Part shown: in pieces, positions 10,487 through 22,271 of the stretch
How positions within the stretch are numbered: position 1 is the first letter of the stretch
Layout: each line of letters starts with the position of its first letter
NCBI GenBank assembly: GCA_963580285.1
Contig: OY757026.1
Location: 65,659,396 to 65,723,395, forward strand
Source of the DNA: Lucinisca nassula
Lineage: Eukaryota > Mollusca > Bivalvia > Lucinida > Lucinidae
Direction of reading: 5' to 3'
Length of the DNA: 64,000 nt
Position numbers and translations under genes: made by a program
Notes under the pieces: generated by a model
Told to the model about the DNA's origin: nothing
The model's input: the letters and a program-made list of their open reading frames with translations, nothing else
Database searches by the model: none

Positions 10487-10760
10487 GGCTTGAAGGAATA
10501 GATGGGCTGCAGTATGCTTCCATGCAGAGCTGAAACGGACTGCACACGAGTATTGGTAAACCACTTAGAGGATCTAAGCCTGCCCGGGCAAAGCGGTGAA
10601 AGCCGGACCGACCTAGCTTATAAACCCTATTGGTTTCATTGGGCAACAGGGCTTGAGATGTCATTTCATCTCAAGTCCCACAAAATTGGAAGACACGTCT
10701 CCAAAATGACCTTATCAGTGTTGACGGGGACGTTTAATCTCAAATCGAAATCGAAGTGAA
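10487..10760 (+). mobile_element. SINE family S2 copy
   Basis: It starts GGGCTTGAAGGAATAGATG and runs through GGATCTAAGCCTGCCCGGGC, CATTGGGCAACAGGGCTTG and GGAAGACACGTCTCC to GGGACGTTTAATCTCAAATC. It abuts the right arm of the foldback. Confidence 0.75.
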
Positions 10761-10929
10761 AGGGAGCTGTCAGTATAAAAATGATATTTTTCGATGTTTT
10801 CATACATTTGTGGTTTATTGATATACAGCTAATTTAATCAATTTATTTAAGACTTGAGGCTCCAAGTGCCAGTGCTGCAAACAAAGATTTATCACTCAAC
10901 GGGTCACTGCTTGGGCTAACCTTAATCTG

Positions 10930-11425
10930 AGCTGTAACAGAGTGCGTGCCTATATAGGCAATGAAAAAGAAGTGATTTGTCCTGCAACAAACAAATGAGC
11001 GGAAGAGCGCCGCGGTTTCATCGTCTCAGTCATATATTCTTTGAGGTCAGACTTTGAAACGTCCCTTTCATAAAAAATTCACATGGACGTAAATGTATAT
11101 GATATAGTTCAGCAGGACTTCTAATGACTAATGACTAAAGGTATGGAGAATTTTTGGGCAACAACAATATCATTGGCGAATTTTAGTAAATGTATGTGAA
11201 ACTCGAAAAGATCACTTCCAACAACGAATTGTTGTGTTGAGTAATACGGCACAGCTTGTCGGTCAGTTGAAAGCAGAGAAATAACTTCCAATACGCGCTC
11301 ATGATTCAGTGTACTTAACAACTCTCCTCCAAACACTGATTTATAACTCAACAATTCGCATTCGCTGTTATAGTCTTAACTGTAACAAAGCGCGCCTATA
11401 TAGGCAATAAAAGCATACTGTGAAA
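10930..11425. repeat. Family G repeat unit
   Basis: It is bounded by two copies of CTGTAACA(G/A)AG(T/C)GCG..GCCTATATAGGCAAT (10932-10962 and 11377-11408), with GTTGAGTAATACGGCACAGC and TTATAACTCAACAATTCGC inside. A related unit is at 52972-53400. The core CCTATATAGG is a perfect palindrome. No coding sequence is visible. Confidence 0.65.
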
Positions 11426-11429
11426 TACC

Positions 11430-11572
11430 AGATTCGTGTCTTGTTGTATCAAGTTTATAGGGCAAGGCTTCGAGAACGCTTGTAGAATCGCGAGGCTTGC
11501 TGAGCGATTCTACATGCGTTTTCGAAGCCATGCCAGATGAACTTGATATAAAATGACACGAACCTGGTATTC
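11430..11572. repeat. Hairpin element, arms about 58 bp
   Basis: The left arm (TCGTGTCTTGTTGTATCAAG ... GTAGAATCGCGAGGC) pairs with the right arm (TTGCTGAGCGATTCTAC ... CTTGATATAAAATGACACGA). Mismatches are few. Confidence 0.8.
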
Positions 11573-12144
11573 TATTTATCAGTCAATCCCCTTGTACACT
11601 ATTACATTTTCCAATTATTCCAGTTCATAGAAGTGTTATGTCACGTTGACCTGATAAATCTCACCTGTCCTGAGAAAGTATATCTTTATAAGGTCAGTGT
11701 ACTACATTGAAAGTAATATAGGCATACCTGATATGTTATATTCTGTAGCAATCACTTTGCGGAGGAGCCGCCGCTTTATGCCATCTCTCGTGTATTCTTG
11801 GACGTTAGTCGATTAAGTGTCCTTTTGGTGCATCAAAACATTACAAACTGACATGAATGCATGTGATACAGTCAAAACTACTGGCATGATGTGTCCTGAC
11901 AAAGACGAAGAGTTGGAGGAATATAAAGCCAACAAACTAAACACTATTGTCGATTTTAATGTATAAGAATCGAAACAAGTGCATTGGTGTGTTGAGAAAT
12001 AAATCTCAGTTTGTCTGTCAGTTGACAGTAGGCAAAACACTCGCGCTCGTGATTTCATCTACTATACAAATACCTGCAAACGTTAATTCACTGCGACAGC
12101 TCAGTAGTTTAGTACTTGAGCTACATACCACACGCCTGCACCAT
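11573..12144. other. No gene seen; family G fragment at 11820-12140
   Basis: 11850-12140 repeats family G phrases (GACATGAATGCATGTGATACAGTC, GTGTGTTGAGAAATAAATC, GTCTGTCAGTTGACAGTAGGC). The rest is AT-rich with no exon-like signal. Confidence 0.45.
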
Positions 12145-12412
12145 GTAAACCCGCCTATATAATTTTGACCCCTTTGAACTCCACATTTACTCAGGAAAAC
12201 AGGGGTCTACAGGGGTAAACCTTATTTTCCTATTTCTGCTCTAAAAGTTTGTAGGTACTCATTAGAACCGCCTTGATGAGGTGGTTCTAACGAGTACCAA
12301 CAATCTATATTTTGAGCAGAAATAAGAAAATATCACAATTTTCAATCTTAAAATTTTCACTTTTTCGGCGATAAAGATTACAATGTATTTGTATAGGAGT
12401 GTTGTCGTAATG
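12145..12412. mobile_element. MITE type A with shared central hairpin
   Basis: The ends are CCCGCCTATATAATTTTGAC (left) and TTTGTATAGGAGTG...CGTAATG (right). The central inverted repeat around 12275 (ATTAGAACCGCCTTGATGAGGTGGTTCTAACGAG) lies between CTTATTTCTGCTC-like and GAGCAGAAATAAGAAAAT arms. Confidence 0.8.
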
Positions 12413-13539
12413 TATAGGCAATGGAATCGAACTCTGATTTATGCTGCAACAATCATGGATGGAAGAACAAAAACAAGCATCCACTCCATTTTTGATATTA
12501 GCTGGTGAAACATCATTTTGAGCATTAAAACATTACAAAACGACATATAAATACATGATATAGTAAACAATTAAAAATCAAAAATGAGTTCCTTTAAGAG
12601 CAATGAAAACATTCATAAGAAAGAAGATGGGTCATACTACGTAGTTTCGGCTAATAAAGCCTCATCAGTGACCCTGCAATGATCCGGCAAAGAAAGCCAG
12701 AATAAACATATTGCAAGTTTACGAATTTCGAATAGGCAATCGATTCAAAGACTGATATAAATCAAAATGGGGTCCAAATAATCAAAAACCTGTCTAGAAT
12801 ATGAGTCTAAACCAATAATTTATTTCCGATTTCTCAGTACTTGCGACATTTCTTCTAAAAAGGAAAAAAAGGAGAAAAAGTCTTGTCAAACTTTAATGTG
12901 TTAGAATCAAAAATGTTCAGGTCTGGTGTATTTTGTTCTGTTGAGTAATAAATCACAATGTGTCGGTCAGTTCAAAGTAGCCAAATCACTTGTTCTACGC
13001 ATGGGAATTTCAACTACTATACAACTTCAAATACATCAAACTATGATTTATAACTCAATTATTCACTTTTAGAACTAATATATCTTACAGAAGGCCAATG
13101 CCACCTGTGAAGGAACCTATAGAGCTATGTATTGCAAGTTTCCAAATCTGTTTTATCCGAACTGGTTTGACGCACTCAAATTCAAGATTATTTAACATGT
13201 AAAACAAAAATATTTTACCTGTGGTTATAGTGGGTTTAACTCTTAGAAAGTTTTATGCTTAACCAATTTTAGATACGCTGTAGTTATTCTTTTATGTTCA
13301 CGCAGTCATTATGATGACCTTATGATGCATCTGATTTCATCATATATATGCTGTACAGAGTTATTATTTTTGCTTTGTTTTAGCGAGGACCATATGTGAG
13401 ATAAGTTTTATACTAAAAACGTTATCCTCGAAAAATAAAGACATGTTTTTATTGTTCACATAATGCTCTGCATCGTGAATCTCGACAGAGTAAGCGCGTA
13501 TTGCTCTTAAGAAAGTAAACAGGCTACAGGAAACATATA
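12413..13539. other. No gene seen; family G fragments
   Basis: 12890-13080 is another family G piece (TGTTGAGTAATAAATCAC, TGTCGGTCAGTTCAAAGTAG, GATTTATAACTCAATTATTC). The remainder is AT-rich with no long ORF, no splice-framed exon and no recognised element. Confidence 0.4.
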
Positions 13540-14250
13540 CCATCCCGTGATTAGGTGAAACGAGTACCCCTTGTAACCTACTTTAGATATAGAAAGCTGG
13601 GGTTTACAGGAGAGTACATTGTTTTTCTTATTCTGCTCCAAGGTATAGGTTGTGGGTTCTCCTTTGAGGTTATGGTCTTCTATTTACATTTCCATAAGCT
13701 TACATATTAATATTTGACCATGTACCTGATAAATCTGTATTTCAAATGGATTTTCTTACCCCAAAACATGGTAAACAAACTGCCAACAACAAAACTATAC
13801 CAAAAAACAAGGGTGTCATGTGGCAATTTCAAGCATTCTAACTGTCTAAGGGAGGTAACCCTGCCTCAAAGTGAAAATTCAGTCTTGGAAATTCAAAGAT
13901 ACCACATGTACAATTATTATCACAACAGAAAATTCAGGAGACAGTTCACTTTGTTTCCCTTATGTGTTTAATGCACATATAATACCCTGCAAGAAAAAAA
14001 TAACAGCTAAGTATTTCTCATCAGTTTCATAATTATATCCAATCAAATGTGACTATTGTCTCATACATGGCTAAAAGCTGGGTCCACAACCTCCTTTTCC
14101 AGGATCATAACCTTGAACCGCATCAATGAGGCGGTTCTAACGAGCACCAAGAATCTATGTCTGCAGAACAAATAAGAAAAATATCAGAAAAGTAGCCTTT
14201 TTGGAGATGTGAAAAAGCACGATGTCGCACGAGTGTGTAATCGTAATGTA
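13540..14250. mobile_element. MITE type B, split by about 400 bp
   Basis: The left part at about 13540-13660 has GGGGTTTACAGG...TTTTTCTTATTCTGCTCCAAGGTATAGGTTGTGGGT. The right part 14100-14250 has ACCGCATCAATGAGGCGGTTCTAACGAGC, then AACAAATAAGAAAAATATCAG and a GTGTAATCGTAATG end. The intervening sequence (about 13680-14090) is not MITE-like, so it is an insertion or rearrangement at the central hairpin. A plus-strand 85-codon open frame (13714-13971) inside it shows no known motif. Confidence 0.65.
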
Positions 14251-14339
14251 ATAACAAAAGGCTACAGGAAAGAAAACGACCAGGGATCAATAGAATGAGC
14301 GGATGCTCAGTTTCATAATTGCATGGGTCATCTTGCCGG

Positions 14340-15010
14340 TTTTGTCATGCGCAGGTAAATATAGGTTCTTGCATGAGTGTTCATTTATAATTGAATGCTT
14401 TAAATGACGCGTGGAAAAGTGATAAAATGCCAGGCTTCACCGAGCATTTTATTTCAGTTTTATAAATGTAATCATACATGAGCACGAATGCAAAATTCTG
14501 TTTATCATATGACATTCAAAACGAATTTATTGACAAGTTTTTTTTTTCACAAAATGTCAGTTTTAGCCATTAGTATAAGCGAGATCGTTTATGACGGCAC
14601 ACGTGTATCGTTATGGGGCGTATCTAACTAATTTAGATATTTAATCCACTAATGGATTACCGAATTTAAAACACGGCGTGATTACATTCTCAGACACACA
14701 AAAGCCCTGGAGGACATTTGTAACTTAATTATTGTTCACTTAAGACTTATTTATTATTTTTAAAATGTTATTACTTAAATATTATTATCATATGACGTCG
14801 CGTCTGAAAATGAAATAACGCCATGTAATAAATTCGATAATCCACTGGTGGATAAAATATGCAAATTAGGTAGATACGCTCCGTAACGTTACATGTACGA
14901 CTTCCTAAATGACGTCGCGTTTACTAGTTGCGAAATATTGACATTTTTTGTTAAAAATCGCGAATAAAATGCGCTGTCAATGTCATATGATAAATAGAAG
15001 CTTGTATTCG
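14340..15010. mobile_element. Family F palindromic element, two arms
   Basis: 14380-14520 has the central hairpin (ATAAAATGCCAGGCTTCACCGAGCATTTTAT) and TTATCATATGACATT. 14640-14830 has GTGATTACATTCTC and TATGACGTCGCGTCTG, repeated inverted at 14790-15000 (ATCCACTGGTGGATAAAATATGC, GACGTCGCGTTTACTAG, TGTCATATGATAAATAGAAG). Relatives are at 36000-36300, 37415-37775, 40545-40720, 42190-42395, 44595-44995 and 55060-55440. Confidence 0.7.
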
Positions 15011-15146
15011 TGCCAATGTATTATTGAATTTATTAAAGACAAATGCTACGAATTCGCCATTTTTGTATGATCATCAAAAATGAAAGTGATGCTAGAGCCA
15101 ACACTTTACCGTTCTTAGGTAAGGAAATGGTTGAAATTCGGAACCC

Positions 15147-16353
15147 AGGGGAATGATTGGCAGGATTTATGTAGGTGGCCACTTGCCCTTGCTACATGCT
15201 AAATATCTAAGCTCTGGGCCCTGTGGTTTCAGAGAAGAAGATTTTTTATGTTTTTTTCCATTATAAGTCTACGGGAGCTAAGGGACCCCGGGGTGTGGCC
15301 AATTTGGACCCAAGGGGCAAGATTGGCAGGATGTATGTGACCACTTGACATTGTTATAAGCTAAATATCTAAGCTCTGGGCCCTGTGGTTTCATAGATGA
15401 AGATTTTTGAAGTTTTTTCCATTTAGGTCTATGGGAGCTAAGGGGCCCCGGGACGTGGCCCATTTGGACCCCAGGGGCATGATTGGCAGGATTTATGTAG
15501 ATGACCACTTGTCATTGCCACATGCTAAATATCTAAGCTCTGGGCCCTGTGATTTCAGAGAAGAAGATAATTGAAGCTTTTTTTTTCATTTTTGGTTTAT
15601 GGGAGCTAAGGGGCCCCGGGGTGTTGCCCATGTGGACCCCTGGGGCATGATTGACAGGATTTATGTAGATGACCACTTGCCGTTGCTACATGCTAAATAT
15701 CTAAGCTCTGGGCCCTGTGGTTGCAGAGATGATTTTTGAAGCTTTTTTTCCATTATGAATCTATGGGAGCTAAGTGGCCCATTTGCACCCCAGGGGCATG
15801 ATTGGCAGGATTTCTGTAGGTGACCACTTGCCGTTGCTACATGCTAAATATCTAAGCTCTTGGCCCTATGGTTTCAGAGAAGAAGATTTTTTAATCTTTT
15901 TTCCATTATGAGTCTAATGGAACTAAGGGGCCCCGGGCATGACCCATTTGGACCCAAGGGGCATACTTGGCAGGATTTATATAGGCGACCACTTTCAGTT
16001 GGTACATGCTAAATATCTAAGCTCTTGGCACTGTGGTTTCAGAGAAGAAGATTTGTTAAGCTTTTTTCCATTATGAGTCTATGGGAGCTTAGTGGCCCCG
16101 GTGCGTGGCCCATTTGGACCCCAGGGGGCATGATTGGCAGGATTTATGTAGATGACCACTTGCCGTTGCAGATTTTTGAAGCGTTTTTCCATTATGAGTC
16201 TATGGGAGCTAAGGGGCCCAGGGGCGTGGCCAATTTGGACCCCAGGGGCATGATTCGCAGGATTTATGTAGATGACCGCTTGCCGTTGCTACATGCTAAA
16301 TATCTAAGCTCTGTGTCCTGTGGTTTCAGAGAAGAAAATACTTGAAGCTTTTT
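15147..16353. repeat. Satellite array, unit about 165 bp, about 7 copies
   Basis: The phrase (TCTATGGGAGCTAAGGGGCC) recurs at about 15268, 15429, 15599, 15762, 15913, 16079 and 16199. Each is followed by CATTTGGACCCCAGGGGCATG, GATTGGCAGGATTTATGTAG, TGACCACTTGCC, CTAAATATCTAAGCTCTGG, TTTCAGAGAAGAAGAT and a T-run. Unit length varies from 120 to 171 bp by internal deletion. The array is cut at 16353 by a 3.4-kb insertion and resumes at 19729. Confidence 0.92.
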
Positions 16354-16397
16354 AGCTCACCTGAGCCTTTAGGCTCATAGGTGAGCTTATAGTATAG

Positions 16398-16450
16398 CCA
16401 TGGTCCGTCGTCCGTCCGTCCGTCCGTCCGTCCGTCCGTCCGTCCGTCCA
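16398..16450. repeat. (GTCC)n microsatellite
   Basis: About 12 tandem GTCC units just inside the AGCTCACC end of element 1. Elements 2 and 3 carry different short tandem tracts at the same position. Confidence 0.95.
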
Positions 16451-16709
16451 CCATTTTCAAAGATCTTCTTCTCCTATACTGCAGGGCCAATCAAAGCCAA
16501 ATTTCATATGGAGCCTCAGTGGGATGGGGGAACGAAAGTTTGTTCGCGGGGTCTGGATCACATGACCAAGATGGCCGCCATGCCCATATATGGTAAAAAG
16601 CCTTCAAAAATCTTCTTCTCCAGAACCATAAGGCCAATGGCCTTGAAACTTGGCATGTAGCATATGGTACTCTGGCCCATCATGGCTTGTACAAATGGTG
16701 ACCCTGGGT

Positions 16710-18803
16710 TGACCTTGACCTATTTTACAGCAATGTCAAATATGCCGACTTAGGCTTTTGCATGGAGAAAAGTGAAAATAATGGATTTTTAGGAAACCAT
16801 TGAAGACAGTGTCACCAAAATTTGTAGATCAGGTAAAGTAATTGAATACATGAAGATCTATGGGTTAGAAAGGTCAAGGTCATTCATTGACCTTAGACCA
16901 AGGTCATTCAGGTTCCAGATTTCAAACATTTTTTTCTCAGAAACTACCGAACCAATTGAAGTGAAATTCGATATGGAGTCTTTGTGAGTTGAACAAATGA
17001 AAAGTTGCTCATATGGTCTAGGTCACATGACCAAGATGGCAGCCACGCCCATATATGATAAAAAGCCTTCAAAATTCTTCTTCTCTAGAACTGTAAGGCC
17101 AATGGCCTTGAAACTTGGCATGTAGCATATGGTACTCGGGCCCATCATGGCTTGTACAAATGGTGACCCTGGGTTGACCTTGACCTATTTTACAGCAATG
17201 TCAAATATGCCGACTTAGGCTTTTGCATGGAGAAAAGTGAAAATAATGGATTTTTAGGAAACCATTGAAGACAGTGTCACCAAAATTTGTAGATCAGGTA
17301 AAGTAATTGAATACATGAAGATCTATGGGTTAGAAAGGTCAAGGTCATTCATTGACCTTAGACCAAGGTCATTCAGGTTCAAGATTTCAAACATTTTTTT
17401 TCTCAGAAACTACCAAACCAATTGAAGTGAAATTCGATATGGAGCCTTTGTGAGTTGAACAAATGAAAAGTTGCCAATATGGTTTAGGTCACATGACCAA
17501 GATGGCGGCCACGCCTATATATGATAAAAAGCCTTCAAAATTCTTCTTCTCTAGAACTGTAAGGCCAATGGCCTTGAAACTTGGCATGTAGCATATGGTA
17601 CTTGGGCCCATCATAGTTTGTACAAATGGTGACCCTGGGCTGACCTTGACCTATTGACCAGCAATTAAAGTTTGTTTGCGGGGTCTGGATCACATGACCA
17701 AGATGGCCACCATGCCCATATATGGAAAAAAGCCTTCAAAAATCTTCTCCAGAACTGTAAGGCCAGTGGCCTTGAAATTCGGCATGTAGCATATGGTACT
17801 CAGGCCCATCAGAGCTTGTACAAATGGTGATCGTGGGTTGATCTTGACCTATTTTACAGCAAAGTCAAGTTTGCCGACTTAGGCTTTTGCATGGAGAAAA
17901 GTGAAAATAATGGATCTTTAGGAAACCATTGAAGATAGTGTCACCAGAATTTGTTGATCAGTTAAAATAACTGAAAACATGAAGAACTATGGGTTAGAAA
18001 GGTCAAGGTCATTCATTGACCATAGACCAAGGTCATTCAGGTTCTATATTTCAAACATTTTTTTCTCAGAAACTACCAAGCCAATTGAAGTGAAATTCAA
18101 TATGGAGCCTTTGTGAGTTGAACAAATGAAAAATTGCCAATACCATCTAGATCACGTGACCAAGATGGCGGCCACGCCCAGATATGGTTAAAAGATTTCA
18201 AAATTCTTCTTCTCCAGAACCGTAAGGCCAATGGCCTTGAAACTTGGCAAGTAGCATATGGTACTCAGGCCCATCATAGTTTGTACAAATGGTGACCCTG
18301 GGTTGACATTGACCTATTTTACAGCAATGTCAAATTTGCTGACTAAGACTTTTGCATGGGAAAAAAGTGAAAATAATGGATTTTTAGAAAACCATTGAAG
18401 ACAGTGTCACCAAAATTGGTAGATCAGGCAAAGTAACTGAATGCATGAAGATCTATAGGTAAGAAAGGTCAAGGTCATTCATTGACCTTAGACCAAGGTC
18501 ACTCAGGTTCCATATTTCAAAAAAAAAACATTTTTTTTTCTCAGAAACTACTGAGCCAATTGAAGTGGAATTCAATATGGAGCCTTCGTGTGTTGAACAA
18601 ATGAAAAGTTGCCAATATGGTCTAGATCACCTGACCAAGATGGCTGCCATGCAGATATATAGTAAAAAGCCTTCATAAATCTTCTTCTCCAGAACTTCTC
18701 TAAAAATCTTCTTCGCCAATGGCCTTAAAACTTGGCGTATAGCATATGGTACTCGGGCCCATCATAGTTTGTACAAATGGTGACACTGGGTTGACCTTGA
18801 CCT
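16710..18803. promoter_or_regulatory. Recurring TGACCTTGACCT / AGGTCAAGGTCA nuclear-receptor-like sites
   Basis: Exact TGACCTTGACCT occurs at 16710-16721, 17175-17186, 17641-17652 and 18792-18803. Its reverse complement occurs at 16871-16882, 17336-17347, 18000-18011 and 18466-18477. Each contains TCAAGGTCA, the extended half-site bound by ERR and NR5A receptors. They lie on both strands of each 468-bp unit. Binding and function are inference only. Confidence 0.4.
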
Positions 18804-19728
18804 ATTTTACGGCAATACCAAATTTGTCAACTTAGGCTTTTGCATGGGAAAAAGTGAAAATAATGGATTTTTTGGAAACCATTGAAGAAAGTCTCACCAA
18901 AATTTGTAGATCAGGTAAAGTTACTGAATACATGAAGATGTATAGGTAAGAATGGTCAAGGTCATTCAGTGATCTGGGACCATATTTCAAACATTTTTTT
19001 CTCAGAAACTGCTGGACCAATTCAAGTGAAATTTGATATTGATCCTTTATGTGATGAACAAATGAAAATTTGCTGATATGGTTCAGGTCACATGACCAAG
19101 ATGGTGGCCATGCCCATATATGGTAAAAACCCTTTAACATTCTTCTTCGGAACCGTACGGCCAATGACCTTGAAACTTGGCACATAGCACTCAGGCCTAT
19201 CATAATTTGATCAAATGGTGATCCTGGATTGACCGTGACCTATTTTACGCCAATGTCAAATTTGCCGACTTAGGCTTTTGCATGGGAAAAAGTGAAAATA
19301 ATGGATTTTTATGAAACCATTGAAGACAGTGTCACAAAAATTGGTAGATCATGTAAAGTAACTGAATACATGAAGATTTATGGGTAAGAAAGGTCTGGGA
19401 CCAAGATCACTCAGGTTCCATATGTCAGAAACTACTGGGCCAACTGAAATAAAATTTGATACGGAGCCTTTATGCGATGAACTAATGAAAACTGCTAATA
19501 CGGTCCAGGTCACATGACCAAGATGGCGTCCATGCCCATACAAAGTAAAAACCTTTCAAATTCTTCTTCTCTGGAACCATAAGGCCAATGACATTGAAAC
19601 TTGGCAAGTAGAATTGGGTACTTGGACCATTATTGGACGGATTTTTAAAAAAAACCTATCATAGTTTGTTCAAATGGTAGCCCTGGGTTGATGTCAGGTG
19701 AGCGTTTACAGGACCACTGGTCCTCTGG

Positions 19729-19920
19729 TTTTTCATTATGAGTCTATGGGAGCTAAGGGGCCCCGGGGTGTGGCCCATTTGGACCCCTGGGGCATGATTG
19801 ACAGGATTTATGTAGGTGACCACTTGCCGTCGCTACATGCTAAATATCTAAGCTCTGGGCCCTGTGGTTTCAGAGAAGAAGATTTTTAAGCTTTTTTTCC
19901 ATTATGAGTCTATGGGAGCT
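19729..19920. repeat. Satellite array, right remainder
   Basis: TTTTCATTATGAGTCTATGGGAGC starts at 19730 and recurs at 19900, continuing the 15147-16353 array after element 1. It stops at GGGAGCT and is joined directly to the right half of a MITE hairpin. Confidence 0.9.
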
Positions 19921-19976
19921 CAACGAGGCGGGTCTAACGAGTTCCCACAATCTATATTTTAGAGCAGAAATAAGAA
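19921..19976. mobile_element. MITE type A right half, first part
   Basis: ACGAGGCGGGTCTAACGAG, CCCACAATCTATATTTTAGAGCAGAAATAAGAA is the right arm of the shared central hairpin; the left arm is missing. It continues at 22982-23070 (AAAAATAAGGTATACC ... TATATAGGCGTGTTTTCGTGATG) after element 2. Confidence 0.85.
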
Positions 19977-20066
19977 CAAGAGGGCCCAGAGGGCCCTGGT
20001 TCGCTCACCTGTGTGTCACTGTCTTGAGTACATTCTATTTTTAGCTCTTGTGGCCATCTTGTTTGT

Positions 20067-20294
20067 GGAGCGCTGTGGTGCAGTGGTAAAGTATCGGCCT
20101 CGGGATCGAGAGGTACCGGGTTCGAATCCCACGAGCGGCAAGTGTTGTTTCCTTGAGCAAGAGACTTTATCCACATTGCTTAGTACTGGTTCTATCCAGG
20201 AAAAGAGGGCCACATGGAAGATTAGTACTAGTTTACTAAATGTGTTACCCTCTATAAATAAGGTCGATTATTATTATTATTATTATTATTATTG
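20067..20294 (+). mobile_element. tRNA-derived SINE inside element 2
   Basis: The head is GAGCGCTGTGGTGCAGTGGT (box A-like TGGTGCAGTGG), with box B GGGTTCGAATCCC at 20128, then a body and an (ATT)n tail at 20270-20294. The same family occurs reversed at 45346-45561 and 60838-60988. Confidence 0.88.
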
Positions 20295-20573
20295 TTCATC
20301 AGCAGAGTGATTCTAGCTTATTTGGTAGGGAGTAACCTAGGCAACATTCCTGGGAACTTTGAATCAAATTGGCCTTAGGGTTTAGGGGGAGTTTCCGTTT
20401 GAATCAAATTTACAATATTTTTCTATTTTTACCTCCGGTGGCCATTTTGTTTATCCGAGTGGCATTGTTTTAGCCTTTTTGGTAGAGGATAATCTAAGCA
20501 ACATTGTCGCAAGGAACCTACATGCTAAATATGAAGGCTGTATCTCAAATGCTTTAAAAGTTATGACAAAGCA

Positions 20574-20599
20574 GGTCAAAGGTCAAGGTCATAGGTCAA
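20574..20599 (+). promoter_or_regulatory. Four AGGTCA half-sites in 26 bp
   Basis: AGGTCAAAGGTCAAGGTCAT followed by AGGTCA gives direct repeats at spacing 1, 0 and 1. It lies in the first repeat block of element 2. A weaker relative follows at 20698. The DR1-type arrangement is known for RXR heterodimers and HNF4; a role here is inference. Confidence 0.35.
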
Positions 20600-20954
20600 A
20601 AGTTTTGAATGGCTGAGAAAACCTTGTCACAAGGAACATGCATGCCAAATATGAAGGCTCTATCTCATATGGTTGAAAAGGTATGAAAAAGTAGATCACA
20701 GGTCAATGTCACAGGTCAAATCTTTATGAGTGGGAAGCCCTTGTCAGAAGGAACCTACATGCCAAATATGAAGGCTCTATCTCAAACGGTTCAAAAGTTA
20801 TGACAAAATAACCTACTGATCTACTTTTGGATTTGACATGACCCATATTCAAACTTAACTGAGATATTGTCCAGATGATCATTCTGAGCAAGTTTTATGA
20901 TGATTTGACTGAAACTGTGGCATCTTAGAGTGTTCAAAACGTTTTTCTATGATT

Positions 20955-22271
20955 TGACCTGCTGACCTACTTTTTGACCCTACATGTCCCATATTCAAAC
21001 TTGACACAGATATTGTCAAGATGATCATTCTGAGCAAGTTTCATGATGATCAGACCAAAACTTGGGCCTCTAGTGTGTTCACAATGTTTTTCAACAATCT
21101 GACCTACTGACCTACATATTGACCAGACATGACCCATATTCGAAATTAACCGAGATATTGTCAATGATCATTTTGAGCAAGTTTGATGATGATCGGACCA
21201 AAACTGTAGCCGCCAGTGTGTACAGAGGGTTTTTCAATGATTTGACCTACTGACCTACTTTTTGACCCAACCTGACCCATATTTGAACTTGACTGAGATA
21301 TTGTCAAGATGATCATTCTGGGCAAGTTTGATGATGATCGGACCAAAACTGTGGCCTCTAGTGTGTTCACAAGCTTTTTCTATGATTTGACCTACTGACC
21401 TACTTTGATCTGACATGACCCGTATTCAAACTTGACCCGGATATTGTTAAGACTATCATTCTGAGCAAGTTTGATGATGATCGGACCAAAACTGTGGCCT
21501 CTAGTGTGTTCACAAGGTTTTTCTCTGATTTGACCTACTGACCTACTTTTGGACCCTACAAGACCCATATTCGAACTTGCTCGAGAAATTGTCAAGATAA
21601 TCATTTTGAGCAAGTTTCATGATGATCCGACAAAAACTGTGGCCTCTAGTGTATTCACAAGGTTTTTGTATGATTTGACCTACTGACCTACTTTGTAACC
21701 TGACATATTCAATATTCGAACTTGACCAAGATATTGTCAAAATGATCATTCTGGGCAAGTCTGATGATAATCGGACCAAAACTGTGGCCTCTAGTGTGTT
21801 CACAAGGTTTTTCTATGATTTGACCTACTGACCTACTTTTTGACCCGACATGACCCGTATTCAAACGTGACCGAGATATTGTCAAGATGATCATTCTAGG
21901 CAGGTTTCATAATGATTGGACCAAAACTGCAGCCTCTAGTGTATTCACAAGGTTTTTCTATGATTTGACCTACTGACCTACTTTTTGACCCGGCATGACT
22001 CATATTCGAATGTGACCAAGATATTATTAAGATGATCATTCTGAGCAAGTTTGATGATGATTGGACATAAATTGTGGCCTCTAGTGTGTTCAGAAGGTTT
22101 TTCTATGATTTGACCTACTGACCTACTTTTTGACCCGACAACACCCATATTCGAACTTGACTGAGATATTGTCAAGATGATCATTCTGGGCAAGTTTGAT
22201 GATGATCGGACCAAAACTGTGGCCTCTCGTGTTTTCACAAGGTTTTTTTTTCTGATTTGACCTACTGACCT
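20955..22271 (-). promoter_or_regulatory. Nine RevDR2-type nuclear-receptor sites at ~145-bp period
   Basis: TGACCTACTGACCT starts at 21100, 21243, 21388, 21531, 21676, 21821, 21966, 22111 and 22258 (intervals 143-147). A one-base variant is at 20955. On the minus strand eight of the nine read AAAGTAGGTCAGTAGGTCA, and the one at 21100 has TATGT before the first half-site. All fit the RevDR2 consensus WAWNTAGGTCANTAGGTCA bound by Rev-erb/E75-type receptors. The match comes from a tandem repeat, so copies are not independent evidence of function. Confidence 0.5.

Larger units (their letters stand above)
16354..19728 (-). mobile_element. Hairpin-ended element 1 carrying a ~468-bp tandem cargo
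   Basis: It starts AGCTCACCTGAGCC with a hairpin (CACCTGAGCCTTTAGGCTCATAGGTG), then a (GTCC)n tract, and ends GGTGAGCGTTTACAGGACCACTGGTCCTCTGG, again a hairpin. It interrupts the satellite inside its T-run (GAAGCTTTT | TTTTTCATTATGAG). The interior is 7-8 copies of a ~468-bp unit: GGCCTTGAAACTTGGC recurs at about 16632, 17099, 17568, 17762, 18230, 18718, 19161 and 19584, with CTCAGAAACTACC(A/G) between. The strand is set to match elements 2 and 3 (CMAGAGG end taken as 5'). There is no coding capacity. Confidence 0.88.

Noticed and set aside
15147..16353. CRISPR-like direct repeats
   Set aside because: Units are contiguous ~165-bp satellite copies without unique spacers, in a eukaryotic context.
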